Shown here in pieces: positions 1-6,073 of a DNA stretch of 8,812 nucleotides. This DNA comes from Candidatus Omnitrophota bacterium (GTDB taxonomy: Bacteria; Omnitrophota; Gorgyraeia; Gygaellales; Profunditerraquicolaceae): assembly GCA_028713875.1 (NCBI GenBank), contig JAQTNM010000048.1, positions 1 through 8,812 of the forward strand, written 5' to 3'. Both the position numbers and the translations under genes were made by a program. The stretch's first letter is position 1, and each line of letters begins with the position of its first letter. A model generated the notes under the pieces. The model had not been told where the DNA came from. It was given only the letters and a program-made list of their open reading frames with translations, and searched no databases.

Positions 1-1154
1 TTAAGACGCTGGAGGAGCCGCCGCCTTTCGTCAAATTCATATTCGCTACCACCCATCCCGAAAAGATACCGGCGACGGTGATCTCCCGCTGTCAGCGCCT
101 TGATTTCCGCAGGATATCATTGATGGAGATCATCGCTCAGCTTGAGAAGATCTGCCGGCAGGAGAATATAGACATAGATAGAGAAGTGTTTTTTGCGATA
201 GCCAAAAGCAGCGAAGGTTCTTTAAGGGATGCCGAGTCTATGCTGGACCAGCTGGTTTCCTTTTCCCGCGGCAGGGTCTGCCTGAAGGATATCAATTCCG
301 TATTCGGATTGATCACCCAGGATGCGCTCTTTGATATCACCGAGAAGATAATCCGCAAAGACCCCAAGGCAGCGCTTGGGCTGTTGAATGACATAATTGA
401 ACAAGGCAAGGACGTGGGAATATTTCTGGCAAACCTGACCGAGCATTTCCGCAACCTGATGATCGCCAAAGTCAGCCAGGCAGACGCAGGCCTTATCGAC
501 CTGCCCAAAGATATCTGCGAGCGGCTATTGCAGCAGGCCGGACAAATGGGCCTGGATGAGATATTCTCCGCTTTTAATACGTTGGTCAATACCAGGGAGA
601 TGTCCAAGCGCCTGGAGTCCATGCGCATCCCCTTAGAGATAGCGCTGGTGAAATTGACCCAGGATAAAAGGGGCGCATCTTTAAGCCATCCCGCACCCAA
701 ATACGGCGCGCAGGCAAAGCCCGAGTCGGCCAAAGAGGATAAACAGGCAGGTCCTGCGGCGAATGATCCTGAGCCTCCGGCTGCGGCTCAGGCTTGCGTT
801 TCAGAAAGCATTGCCGTAGAAAACATAAAACAGAGCTGGCAGGCAATAATTGATTCTCTTGCCAAGGTCAAGATGTCCCTGGCCACATATCTTACCGAAG
901 GCAATCCCCTGAAGCTGGAAAATAACATTCTTACGATAGCATTTCCCAAAAATTACTCTCTGCATAAAGAGTGCCTTGAGAGCAAGGATAACCGCCTTAT
1001 TTTAGAGAAAACATTTTCGGAATTCCTGCATAATACAAGATTAAGGATACACTTTATTCTTACCCAGGAAGCCGCTCCCAGGAACGAGCCGGAAAACCCC
1101 CTGCTTAAGACCGCTTTAAAGATGTTCGGCGGCAGGGTCATTAAAGAGGAATAA
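1..1154 (+). CDS. dnaX: DNA polymerase III subunit gamma/tau, 5' end missing
   Basis: This is the 3' part of the clamp-loader ATPase gene, whose product loads the beta sliding clamp and tethers polymerase III at the replication fork. The frame is already open at base 3 and encodes KTLEEPPPFVKFIFATTHPEKIP followed by the sensor-type motif SRCQRLDFRR, the hallmark of the DnaX AAA+ core. The Walker A and B regions lie upstream of the window. After the core come the helical lid and collar region (to about base 660), a low-complexity Ala/Pro/Lys/Glu linker (about 680-800), and a folded C-terminal tail like tau domain V. About 383 codons are visible. A GTG at 78 could look like a start, but the upstream in-frame residues are plainly DnaX, so it is internal. 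The stop overlaps the recR start in TAATG. I saw no obvious A-rich slippery site that would make a separate short gamma form. Confidence 0.95.
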   Translation, partial: KTLEEPPPFVKFIFATTHPEKIPATVISRCQRLDFRRISLMEIIAQLEKICRQENIDIDREVFFAIAKSSEGSLRDAESMLDQLVSFSRGRVCLKDINSVFGLITQDALFDITEKIIRKDPKAALGLLNDIIEQGKDVGIFLANLTEHFRNLMIAKVSQADAGLIDLPKDICERLLQQAGQMGLDEIFSAFNTLVNTREMSKRLESMRIPLEIALVKLTQDKRGASLSHPAPKYGAQAKPESAKEDKQAGPAANDPEPPAAAQACVSESIAVENIKQSWQAIIDSLAKVKMSLATYLTEGNPLKLENNILTIAFPKNYSLHKECLESKDNRLILEKTFSEFLHNTRLRIHFILTQEAAPRNEPENPLLKTALKMFGGRVIKEE

Positions 1155-1753
1155 TGGCTACCTATACAAAATCAATAGAAAAGCTGATCGAAAAATTGAT
1201 CAAGTTCCCGGGCATAGGCAGGAGGAGCGCCGAGCGCATCATCGGCTATATTCTAGGGACATCAGAAAATGAGATAAAGGAGCTTACCGCGGCCATTACC
1301 AGCGTCAAGGAGAACGTGCGTTTCTGTAAGACCTGCAATAACCTCAGCGAGGAAGAAGTCTGCAGGATATGCCAGGACTCAAGCCGTAATCAACAAGTGG
1401 TCTGCGTGGTTGAGAACCCGGTTGATGTCACGGCGATAGAAAAAGCAGGCAGTTACAAGGGGCTGTATCATGTGCTGCTGGGTTCCATATCTCCTCTTGA
1501 GGGCAGGGGCCCGGCAGACCTGAATACAGAGGGGCTGTTACGCAGGATAAAAGAGGACGGCATTAAAGAAGTTATAATAGCTACGGATGCCGATACAGAA
1601 GGCGAGACCACGGCCATTTATCTTGCCAGGTTGATCAAGCCTCTGGGAGTTAATTTAAGCCGCATCGGTCTGGGCCTGCCTGTAGGCTCCAACGTGGAAT
1701 ACGCAGATTCCACCACTCTTTCCCGGGCATTAGAATCCCGCCGCAATATCTAA
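1154..1753 (+). CDS. recR: Recombination mediator protein RecR
   Basis: RecR works with RecO and RecF to load RecA onto SSB-coated single-stranded DNA during gap repair. At 199 residues it has the usual family length and all expected parts in order: an N-terminal helix-hairpin-helix with FPGIGRRSAER at residues 18-28, a four-cysteine zinc finger (C58, C61, C70, C73), and a Toprim domain from about 81, with VVENPVDV at 85-92 and the acidic loop ATDADTEGE at 143-151. The start ATG overlaps the dnaX stop by one base and AGAGGA lies just upstream, so translation is probably coupled. In many bacteria a ybaB/ebfC gene sits between dnaX and recR; here there is no room for one. Confidence 0.97.
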   Translation: MATYTKSIEKLIEKLIKFPGIGRRSAERIIGYILGTSENEIKELTAAITSVKENVRFCKTCNNLSEEEVCRICQDSSRNQQVVCVVENPVDVTAIEKAGSYKGLYHVLLGSISPLEGRGPADLNTEGLLRRIKEDGIKEVIIATDADTEGETTAIYLARLIKPLGVNLSRIGLGLPVGSNVEYADSTTLSRALESRRNI

Positions 1754-1757
1754 AGAT

Positions 1758-3680
1758 ATGATCGCCATAAACAACCTTTCCAAGAATTACGGCAAGAAGG
1801 TCCTTTTCGGGAATATTTCCTTAGGCATAAACCGGGGAGAAAAGATCGGCCTTATCGGCCCAAACGGCACAGGAAAAAGCACGCTTTTTTATCTGGTCCT
1901 GGGCCAGGTAGAGCCCTCATCCGGCCACGTAAGCGTGAATAAGAATACCTATATCGGTTATCTTCCCCAGGAAGCGCATTTTTCTTCTGGCCGCACAGTG
2001 CTGGCAGAGTTGACTGAAGGTGATGACAGGATACTGGGTTTAAAAACAGAGAAGGAAAAGCTTGAAGCGCAGAATTCCGCCGGCTCAAGGCGCTACGGAG
2101 AGGTGTTGCATGAGCTGGAGACCTTGGGTTATTTTGAGCTGGAACACAAGGCCAAGAAAATATTAATGGGCCTGGGTTTTAAAGAGAGGGATTTCTCGCG
2201 GCCCATATCCCAGATGAGCGGCGGCTGGCAAATGCGCACCCTGCTGGCAAAACTGCTTACTTATCAATATGACCTTCTGCTCCTGGATGAGCCTACCAAT
2301 TACCTGGACTTGAATGCCGCACTCTGGCTCAAAGATTACCTGGCCGGCTTCAAGGGCACTTTTATCATCATTTCCCACGACAGGGCATTCCTGAATGATG
2401 TGACCAATTATACCTTGATACTAGAAAATGGCTCTATCTTTAAAGTAAAAGGCAATTACAATCATTATGAGCAGATAAAACAGGAAAAGCGCAAGCATCT
2501 CTTAAAGCAATTCAAGGAGCAGGAAAAGAAAAGGGAGCAGCTGGAGGCTTTTATCGCCCGTTTTCACGCCCAGCCCAATAAGGCTGCCTCTGTGCGGGCA
2601 AAGCGCACGCAGCTTGAGAAACTGGAAGAGATCGTCATCCCGCCTGACCCGCGCGAGAGTATCAGTGATTTCCGTTTCCCTCAGGCAGTTGAAAGCGGCT
2701 ACCGCGTAATGACGCTGAAAAAGATATCCAAATCATACGCGGACGTACAGGTTTACCAGGACCTTGATTTTGAGATCATTAAAGGTGAAAAGGCGGTCCT
2801 GGCAGGAGAGAACGGAGCGGGAAAATCCACGCTTTTAAAGATCCTGTCCGGGGTCATTGACATAAACAGCGGAGAGCGCATTACCGGACATAATGTAGAG
2901 ACCGGATATTTTTCCCAGACGCGCCTGGACGTGTTGAACCCGGAAAATACAGTGCTGCAGGAGGCATACACTGCCGCGCCCGGCTATATGCCGGAGACAA
3001 CCATCCGCACCATACTGGGCGCATTTTTATTTACCGGAGAGGATTCGGATAAAAAAGTATCTGTCCTTTCCGGAGGGGAAAAGAGCCGGCTTATCCTGGC
3101 CAAGCTTTTGATAGACCCGCCGAATTTCCTCCTGCTTGATGAGCCTACGACCCATCTGGACGTGGATGCGGTGGATGCCCTGGTGCGGGCATTGCAGGAC
3201 TACTCGGGGACTATAGTCTTTATCAGCCATGATATTTATTTTGTGCGTTCTCTTGCCAATGTTGTTTTTGAGGTAAAAAACGGCAGGATAAGGAAATTCT
3301 CCGGTAATTTTGACTATTATCTTGAAAAGAAGGATAGCGTTAGCGTAGTCCACGGAGAAAAGCGGGCTAAGGCAGAGGCCCCGAAAAAGAAGATAGATGA
3401 GGCAAAAGAAAAACAGAAGGAAGAAGAGCGCAGACGCAGGGAAGAAGAGAAGAAGCGCAAGAGCCACAATGCCTCTTTGCGCCAGCAGATCAACAAGCTT
3501 GAAGATAAGAAGGAGGCCTTGCGCCTGGAAAGCTATGCCAAGGCTCGGGCGCTTTCTGACCCGCGCATATACCGCGACGAAAATACCGCTGCCGAATACG
3601 GCCGCCGGCTGAAGGAAATAGAAAAATTCGTTTCCGAGATAGAAAACAGCATCAAAAAGCTGGAAGAGCAGATTATTTAA
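1758..3680 (+). CDS. ABC-F family ATP-binding protein (duplicated ATPase, Uup/EttA-like)
   Basis: This is a cytoplasmic ABC protein with two nucleotide-binding domains and no membrane segments, the layout of ABC-F translation factors that act on the ribosome. Domain 1 has Walker A GPNGTGKST (residues 34-42), signature SGGWQ (154-158), Walker B LLLLDEPTN (173-181) and SHD (206-208). A charged linker follows at about 235-310, the position of the P-site tRNA-interaction motif. Domain 2 has GENGAGKST (350-358), SGGEK (438-442), LLLDEPTTHLD (458-468) and SHD near 490. The tail (about 535-640) is very rich in Lys, Glu and Arg and predicted to form a coiled coil, as in Uup-like members. The ATG lies four bases after the recR stop with no clear Shine-Dalgarno, suggesting translational coupling. 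Which ABC-F subfamily this is, and whether it is housekeeping or gives antibiotic resistance, cannot be told from sequence alone. Confidence 0.93.
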   Translation: MIAINNLSKNYGKKVLFGNISLGINRGEKIGLIGPNGTGKSTLFYLVLGQVEPSSGHVSVNKNTYIGYLPQEAHFSSGRTVLAELTEGDDRILGLKTEKEKLEAQNSAGSRRYGEVLHELETLGYFELEHKAKKILMGLGFKERDFSRPISQMSGGWQMRTLLAKLLTYQYDLLLLDEPTNYLDLNAALWLKDYLAGFKGTFIIISHDRAFLNDVTNYTLILENGSIFKVKGNYNHYEQIKQEKRKHLLKQFKEQEKKREQLEAFIARFHAQPNKAASVRAKRTQLEKLEEIVIPPDPRESISDFRFPQAVESGYRVMTLKKISKSYADVQVYQDLDFEIIKGEKAVLAGENGAGKSTLLKILSGVIDINSGERITGHNVETGYFSQTRLDVLNPENTVLQEAYTAAPGYMPETTIRTILGAFLFTGEDSDKKVSVLSGGEKSRLILAKLLIDPPNFLLLDEPTTHLDVDAVDALVRALQDYSGTIVFISHDIYFVRSLANVVFEVKNGRIRKFSGNFDYYLEKKDSVSVVHGEKRAKAEAPKKKIDEAKEKQKEEERRRREEEKKRKSHNASLRQQINKLEDKKEALRLESYAKARALSDPRIYRDENTAAEYGRRLKEIEKFVSEIENSIKKLEEQII

Positions 3681-3702
3681 CCCTTGATTTAAAAGGGATT
3701 TT
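3681..3702 (+). terminator. Weak hairpin terminator after the ABC-F gene
   Basis: CCCTT at 3681-3685 can pair with AAGGG at 3693-3697 across a 7-base loop, and ATTTTA follows. The hairpin starts right after the stop codon. The stem is short and the T-run is broken, so termination would be partial. It overlaps the -35 box of the proposed tRNA promoter. Confidence 0.4.
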
Positions 3703-3712
3703 ACGTTAAAAT
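3684..3712 (+). promoter_or_regulatory. Sigma70-like promoter of the tRNA-Asn gene
   Basis: TTGATT at 3684-3689 and TAAAAT at 3707-3712 are separated by exactly 17 bases. Transcription would start near 3719, a few bases before the tRNA 5' end at 3725, leaving a short leader for RNase P. This is inferred from the match to the consensus. Confidence 0.55.
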
Positions 3713-3759
3713 AACTCCCACAATTCCCCCGTAGCTCAGTTGGTAGAGCGAGTGGCTGT

Positions 3760-4327
3760 GCGAGCTCCGTCTACGGCGGAGCGAGCAAAAGGCAGGTGAC
3801 ATTGGCAAAGCGCGATACGCGGTCTTATGCAGATCGCCGCCAATATTTAATTGCCGCTGTTCATAAGAGACGTAAGAAAATAAGACAGATGGCAGTTGAA
3901 TATAAAGGCGGAGAGTGTCAGATCTGCGGTTATAAGCACTGTATCGAAGCTTTGGAGTTTCATCACGATAATTCTTCTGATAAAGACTTTAGCATCTCAG
4001 AAAAGGGTTATACGAGAAGTTGGGCTAAAGTTAAAGAAGAATTAGATAAGTGCATGTTACTTTGTGCCAATTGTCACCGAGAGATTCATGCTCAAAGCGC
4101 AGCTTCCATGGGAAACCGTGGTTGAAAAAGCAGGAGAATTGCTGGAAGCCCAGAGATGGGTAATCAGCAGCCGAGCCCCCACAGACGGTGGGGCACCGGC
4201 CCATCATATAGGGCCGGGTGCCTAACTACTTCAGGGGAAGGTTCAGAGACTATGCACCTGCTGCCTAAAAGCGCTAAGCTTAAGGCAAAGATATAGTCCA
4301 CTTCCGAAAGTAATTTCGGGTCAAGTG
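3760..4327 (+). other. Group I self-splicing intron in tRNA-Asn
   Basis: The four conserved core elements appear in order: P (GAATTGCTGGAAG, about 4136-4148), Q (AATCAGCAGCCGA, 4162-4174), R (GTTCAGAGACTA, 4241-4252) and S (AAGATATAGTCC, 4288-4299). Supporting helices are P3 GCAGG/CCTGC (4130-4134 with 4257-4261), P4 TGCTG/CAGCA (4140-4144 with 4165-4169), P5 CCC/GGG, P6-region hairpins CCCCAC/GTGGGG (4177-4193) and CACCGGCCC with GGGCCGGGTG (4194-4220, one bulge), P7 GACTAT/ATAGTC (4248-4253 with 4293-4298), P8 TGCCT/AGGCA and P9 CCGAAA-GTAA-TTTCGG (4304-4319). A possible short P1 pairs exon CTGT (3756-3759) with GCAG (3792-3795), giving the U-G wobble at the splice site. An extra hairpin, GCTCCG/CGGAGC (3764-3782), lies in the P1 loop. 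The endonuclease frame sits between P1 and P3, leaving the core intact. Confidence 0.93.
3796..4125 (+). CDS. Intron-encoded HNH homing endonuclease
   Basis: The 109-residue product has the compact HNH layout: a basic N-terminal part, CxxC at 41-44 (CQIC), LEFHH with H56-H57, a WxKVxxELDKC segment, and LLCANCHREIH at 88-98, which brings the second CxxC (C90, C93) with N92, H94 and H98. The cysteines should bind structural zinc and the histidines form the beta-beta-alpha-metal active site. Lying wholly inside a group I intron, it most likely nicks or cuts intronless tRNA-Asn genes to start intron homing. I use the GTG at 3796; TTG at 3802 is an in-frame alternative, and neither has a strong, well-spaced ribosome-binding site. 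The stop ends just before helix P3. No key residue is missing, so the enzyme may be active. Confidence 0.88.
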   Translation: MTLAKRDTRSYADRRQYLIAAVHKRRKKIRQMAVEYKGGECQICGYKHCIEALEFHHDNSSDKDFSISEKGYTRSWAKVKEELDKCMLLCANCHREIHAQSAASMGNRG

Positions 4328-5767
4328 TAACCACCAGGTCCGAGGTCCGAGTCCTCGCGGGGGAGCCATCTTTTCAAAGACCCTATTCCTAGGAATAGGG
4401 TCTTTTTGTTTTTGAGCCAACAAATTCGGCGAAACGCTTGGGTTTGCGGCCGCCCGCGCCCGGCCGCAAACCCCGCTCTCTTCAAGAGGGGCGGGATTTT
4501 TAATGCTTTGCCTTTCAATTACTTGTGGATGGCAAAGCAAATTTATTTGGATAGATTCTTTGGAATAAATAATGTCTTTAATATACCTCTTCATTATCAA
4601 AGCCTGCTCAATTTTGTTCGCTTTTTCGATGTAATCCACGAACTCTTTTAGGTCTTTCTGCACTGTTTCAGAGCATAATTCAGTTGGTTCGAGTCCTTGG
4701 CGAACGCGCGAGCCCTCAAAATTGAGCTTGAAGATTAAACTATCGATATAATGCCTATCGACTGAAATTCTCTTAATGTTATCAATTATAAAATCTTCTA
4801 ATCTATTAGCATTAACCTGTCGCGTAGAGCACGCGCGCCAATCTTGCTTAAACGTCTTTGTACATCGGTAGTAATAATATCGTCTCATATTTCCTTTATT
4901 AGTATGCGAGGATGTCATATGAGAGCCGCATTCTGTGCAGCTAACCAATCCGCCAAGTGTATACTCTTTATATAGGCGTAGTTTCCGTAGCTTATCTCTA
5001 AAGAATTGCTGAACGTGGTTAAATAGTTCCTCTGAGATAAGCGGCTGGTGCATTCCTTGATAGATCTTCCCGGAATATCTGAATTTACCTGTATAAATAG
5101 GATTTCTTAATATGCTTTGCAAATGGGCTTTGCTAAAAGGCAAGTTTTTATTATTAAGTATTTGTTTATTCTTTAATAGCGTATAAGTTTTTGCCAAAGA
5201 GCCATTTTCTGCAAAAATTGCGAAAATCTCAGCTAATTTTTGTCCACCTGGCACTAGCCGCTTATCTACTACTTTGTAACCAAAAGGCACATTGCCGCCG
5301 TTCCACATTCCTTTATTCGCCCGCTCTAAAAGTTTATCTTTTGTTCTTTCGCTAGTAAGTTCTCTTTCAAACTGCGCAAAGGTAAGCATAATGTTACGCA
5401 AGAGGCGGCCCGCTGGGGTAGAAGTGTCAAAGCGTTCTGTAATAGAGATGAAATCAACCTTATGGTTATCAAAAATTTCCATTAAGGCATAAAAATCCTT
5501 GGGCGAGCGCGTGAGTCGGTCTATTTTATAGACAAGGACGGTATTAATTTTGTTTTCCTGCATATCTCTTAGCATTTCTTGGAGTGCCGGGCGTTCTAAA
5601 TTAGCGCCAGTAAAGCCAGCGTCACTGTACACCTTAAAAATTAAAAGATTTTCTTGGCTATTTATGAAGGATTTAATCTTTTCTTCTTGTGCTTGGCAAG
5701 AGTTAAATTCTACTTCGGCTTGGTTGTCAGTAGAAACTCTCGTGTAAATAGCGCATTTAGCTTGCAT
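4280..5767 (-). CDS. Large serine recombinase (site-specific integrase)
   Basis: The product is an integrase of the large serine recombinase type. The N-terminal catalytic domain starts CAIYTRVSTDNQ with nucleophile S12, then AGFTGANLERPALQEML, YKIDRLTRS and the helix FAQFERELTSERTK. The Recombinase domain follows from about 155 (NGGNVPFGYKVV) to 265, then a zinc ribbon (C277, C280, C302, C313). The usual long coiled coil is short. I place the start at the ATG at 5767 because AAGGAGG lies five bases upstream; a GTG two codons earlier would overlap that site. Recombinase-like sequence fades after about residue 405-415. The remaining 80 or so codons cross the GC-rich repeats, the palindrome, the tRNA 3' exon antisense and 48 bases of intron before the TAA, so this tail is probably not conserved. 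Residues about 353-364 resemble an antisense tRNA T arm. Confidence 0.9.
   Translation of the reverse strand: MQAKCAIYTRVSTDNQAEVEFNSCQAQEEKIKSFINSQENLLIFKVYSDAGFTGANLERPALQEMLRDMQENKINTVLVYKIDRLTRSPKDFYALMEIFDNHKVDFISITERFDTSTPAGRLLRNIMLTFAQFERELTSERTKDKLLERANKGMWNGGNVPFGYKVVDKRLVPGGQKLAEIFAIFAENGSLAKTYTLLKNKQILNNKNLPFSKAHLQSILRNPIYTGKFRYSGKIYQGMHQPLISEELFNHVQQFFRDKLRKLRLYKEYTLGGLVSCTECGSHMTSSHTNKGNMRRYYYYRCTKTFKQDWRACSTRQVNANRLEDFIIDNIKRISVDRHYIDSLIFKLNFEGSRVRQGLEPTELCSETVQKDLKEFVDYIEKANKIEQALIMKRYIKDIIYSKESIQINLLCHPQVIERQSIKNPAPLEESGVCGRARAAANPSVSPNLLAQKQKDPIPRNRVFEKMAPPRGLGPRTWWLHLTRNYFRKWTISLP
4341..4369 (+). other. Probable attachment site (chromosome/element junction) at the tRNA-Asn 3' end
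   Basis: The T arm, acceptor 3' strand and CCA form the last chromosomal feature before base composition drops and a recombinase gene begins on the opposite strand, facing the tRNA. This is the usual arrangement for an element integrated at a tRNA 3' end. The second att copy is not in the window, so the exact core cannot be set. Confidence 0.45.
4376..4412 (+). terminator. Intrinsic terminator after tRNA-Asn: perfect 30-base palindrome plus T-run
   Basis: Bases 4376-4405 are a perfect palindrome, with half-arm AAAGACCCTATTCC and centre CCTAGG, followed by TTGTTTTT. It begins seven bases after the CCA and would end the tRNA transcript. There is no T-run on the other side, so it acts mainly on + strand transcripts. 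The recombinase frame also reads through it antisense. Confidence 0.8.
4440..4473. repeat. GC-rich inverted repeat, 13-bp arms
   Basis: GGGTTTGCGGCCG at 4440-4452 is exactly mirrored by CGGCCGCAAACCC at 4461-4473 around an 8-base loop. No T-run follows on either strand, so it is not a plain terminator. It is far more GC-rich than its AT-rich surroundings and lies between the probable attachment site and the conserved part of the recombinase gene. Confidence 0.8.
4471..4501 (+). terminator. Second terminator-like hairpin
   Basis: CCCGC (4472-4476) pairs with GCGGG (4491-4495), and CTCTT with AAGAG forms an inner stem separated by a small internal loop. ATTTTTAA follows on the + strand. It would stop + strand read-through from the chromosome into the recombinase gene. 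It overlaps the recombinase frame on the other strand. Confidence 0.55.
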
Positions 5768-5811
5768 ATTCACCTCCTTAGCGTTAAAATTAAAGCAAAC
5801 ATAGGCATTAT

Positions 5812-5845
5812 ATACTAAGTATTATAATACATAGTATTAGAATAC
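5812..5845. promoter_or_regulatory. Overlapping operator dyads in the recombinase/repressor intergenic region
   Basis: Three linked dyads share the half-site GTATT/AATAC: ATACT-A-AGTAT (5812-5822), TAATAC-ATA-GTATTA (5825-5839) and GTATT-AG-AATAC (5834-5845). They cover the promoter elements of both divergent genes. The adjacent Xre-type protein is the natural binder, giving autoregulation and control of the recombinase. This is inferred from symmetry and position. Confidence 0.6.
5823..5828 (+). promoter_or_regulatory. Consensus -10 box for the repressor/cargo transcript
   Basis: TATAAT at 5823-5828 matches the -10 consensus exactly and lies 32 bases before the regulator ATG. No good -35 hexamer is found 16-18 bases upstream, so it may be weak or activator-dependent. 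It overlaps the dyads and the - strand promoter. Confidence 0.45.
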
Positions 5846-5852
5846 AAGTCAA
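5824..5852 (-). promoter_or_regulatory. Promoter of the serine recombinase gene
   Basis: On the - strand, TTGACT (5852-5847) and TATTAT (5829-5824) are 17 bases apart, each one mismatch from the sigma70 consensus. The -10 box lies inside the dyads, so a bound repressor would block it. Confidence 0.5.
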
Positions 5853-5860
5853 GGAGAAAT

Positions 5861-6055
5861 ATGTATCTAAAGAATTTAGCAAAAATCAGAAAAGGAAAGA
5901 AGTTAACTCAAGAAGGGTTGGCAAGAAAAGCAAATGTTTCTTATCACACAATCGTTAAATTAGAAAGTGGTAAAATTAAGAATCCAACAGTGGATACGAT
6001 TGTAAAGCTAGTAAAAGCCCTAGAGATTGACATAAATGAATTGGTGAATATATAG
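5861..6055 (+). CDS. Small Xre/Cro-C1-type HTH transcriptional regulator
   Basis: The 64-residue protein is little more than one HTH_3 domain: LAKIRKGKKLTQEGLARKANVSYHTIVKLESGK, with the turn and recognition helix at about residues 16-37, followed by NPTVDTIVKLVKALEIDINEL as in the Cro/C1 family. AAGGAG lies four bases before the ATG. It is divergent from the recombinase and precedes the protease gene by 18 bases, so it probably represses both transcripts through the dyads in the shared intergenic region. It lacks any sensor or protease-cleavage domain, so how repression is lifted is not visible. It could also act as a defence-operon control protein. Confidence 0.85.
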   Translation: MYLKNLAKIRKGKKLTQEGLARKANVSYHTIVKLESGKIKNPTVDTIVKLVKALEIDINELVNI

Positions 6056-6073
6056 CTTATACTGGGGGAATCA

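Larger units (their letters stand above)
3725..4368 (+). tRNA. tRNA-Asn(GTT) interrupted by a group I intron; exons 3725-3759 and 4328-4368
   Basis: Joining the two exons gives a 76-nt tRNA. The acceptor stem is TCCCCCG/CGGGGGA with all seven pairs, discriminator G73 and an encoded CCA. The D arm is GCTC/GAGC, the anticodon loop CTGTTAA with anticodon GTT, the variable loop AGGTC, and the T stem CGAGG/CCTCG. U1-A72, G73 and GTT are the expected asparagine identity features. The cut lies between U35 and U36, inside the anticodon. The 5' exon ends in U and the intron ends in G, as group I splicing requires, and this is the only junction that restores a normal loop. Two oddities are an A27-C43 mismatch at the base of the anticodon stem and C rather than U at position 55 of the T loop. 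It is probably functional once spliced. Confidence 0.92.

Noticed and set aside
137..846. Long antisense frames opposite dnaX
   Set aside because: They lie entirely inside a clear dnaX frame, show no domain-like motifs and lack ribosome-binding sites.
3027..3612. Frames on both strands overlapping the 3' half of the ABC-F gene
   Set aside because: They are shadows of the Lys/Glu/Arg-rich coiled-coil coding sequence and contain only low-complexity residues.
3725..3790. A tRNA-His(GTG) or tRNA-Thr(TGT) reading of the 5' exon
   Set aside because: The unspliced loop does start CTGTG, and CT plus TGTAA would give Thr, but U1-A72, G73, the U/G splice rule and the restored CTGTTAA loop fit asparagine best.
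3760..4327. Group II intron or simple insertion sequence in the tRNA
   Set aside because: There is no domain V/VI or reverse transcriptase and no terminal inverted repeats or target duplication, while the group I P, Q, R and S elements are all present.
4406..4651. A + strand frame over the recombinase 3' region
   Set aside because: It begins in the terminator T-run and crosses the inverted repeats; it is antisense to recognisable recombinase sequence and has no motif.
5812..5845. CRISPR-like or tandem repeat array
   Set aside because: The repeated half-sites are only five bases and alternate in orientation, which fits operator dyads and not a repeat-spacer array.
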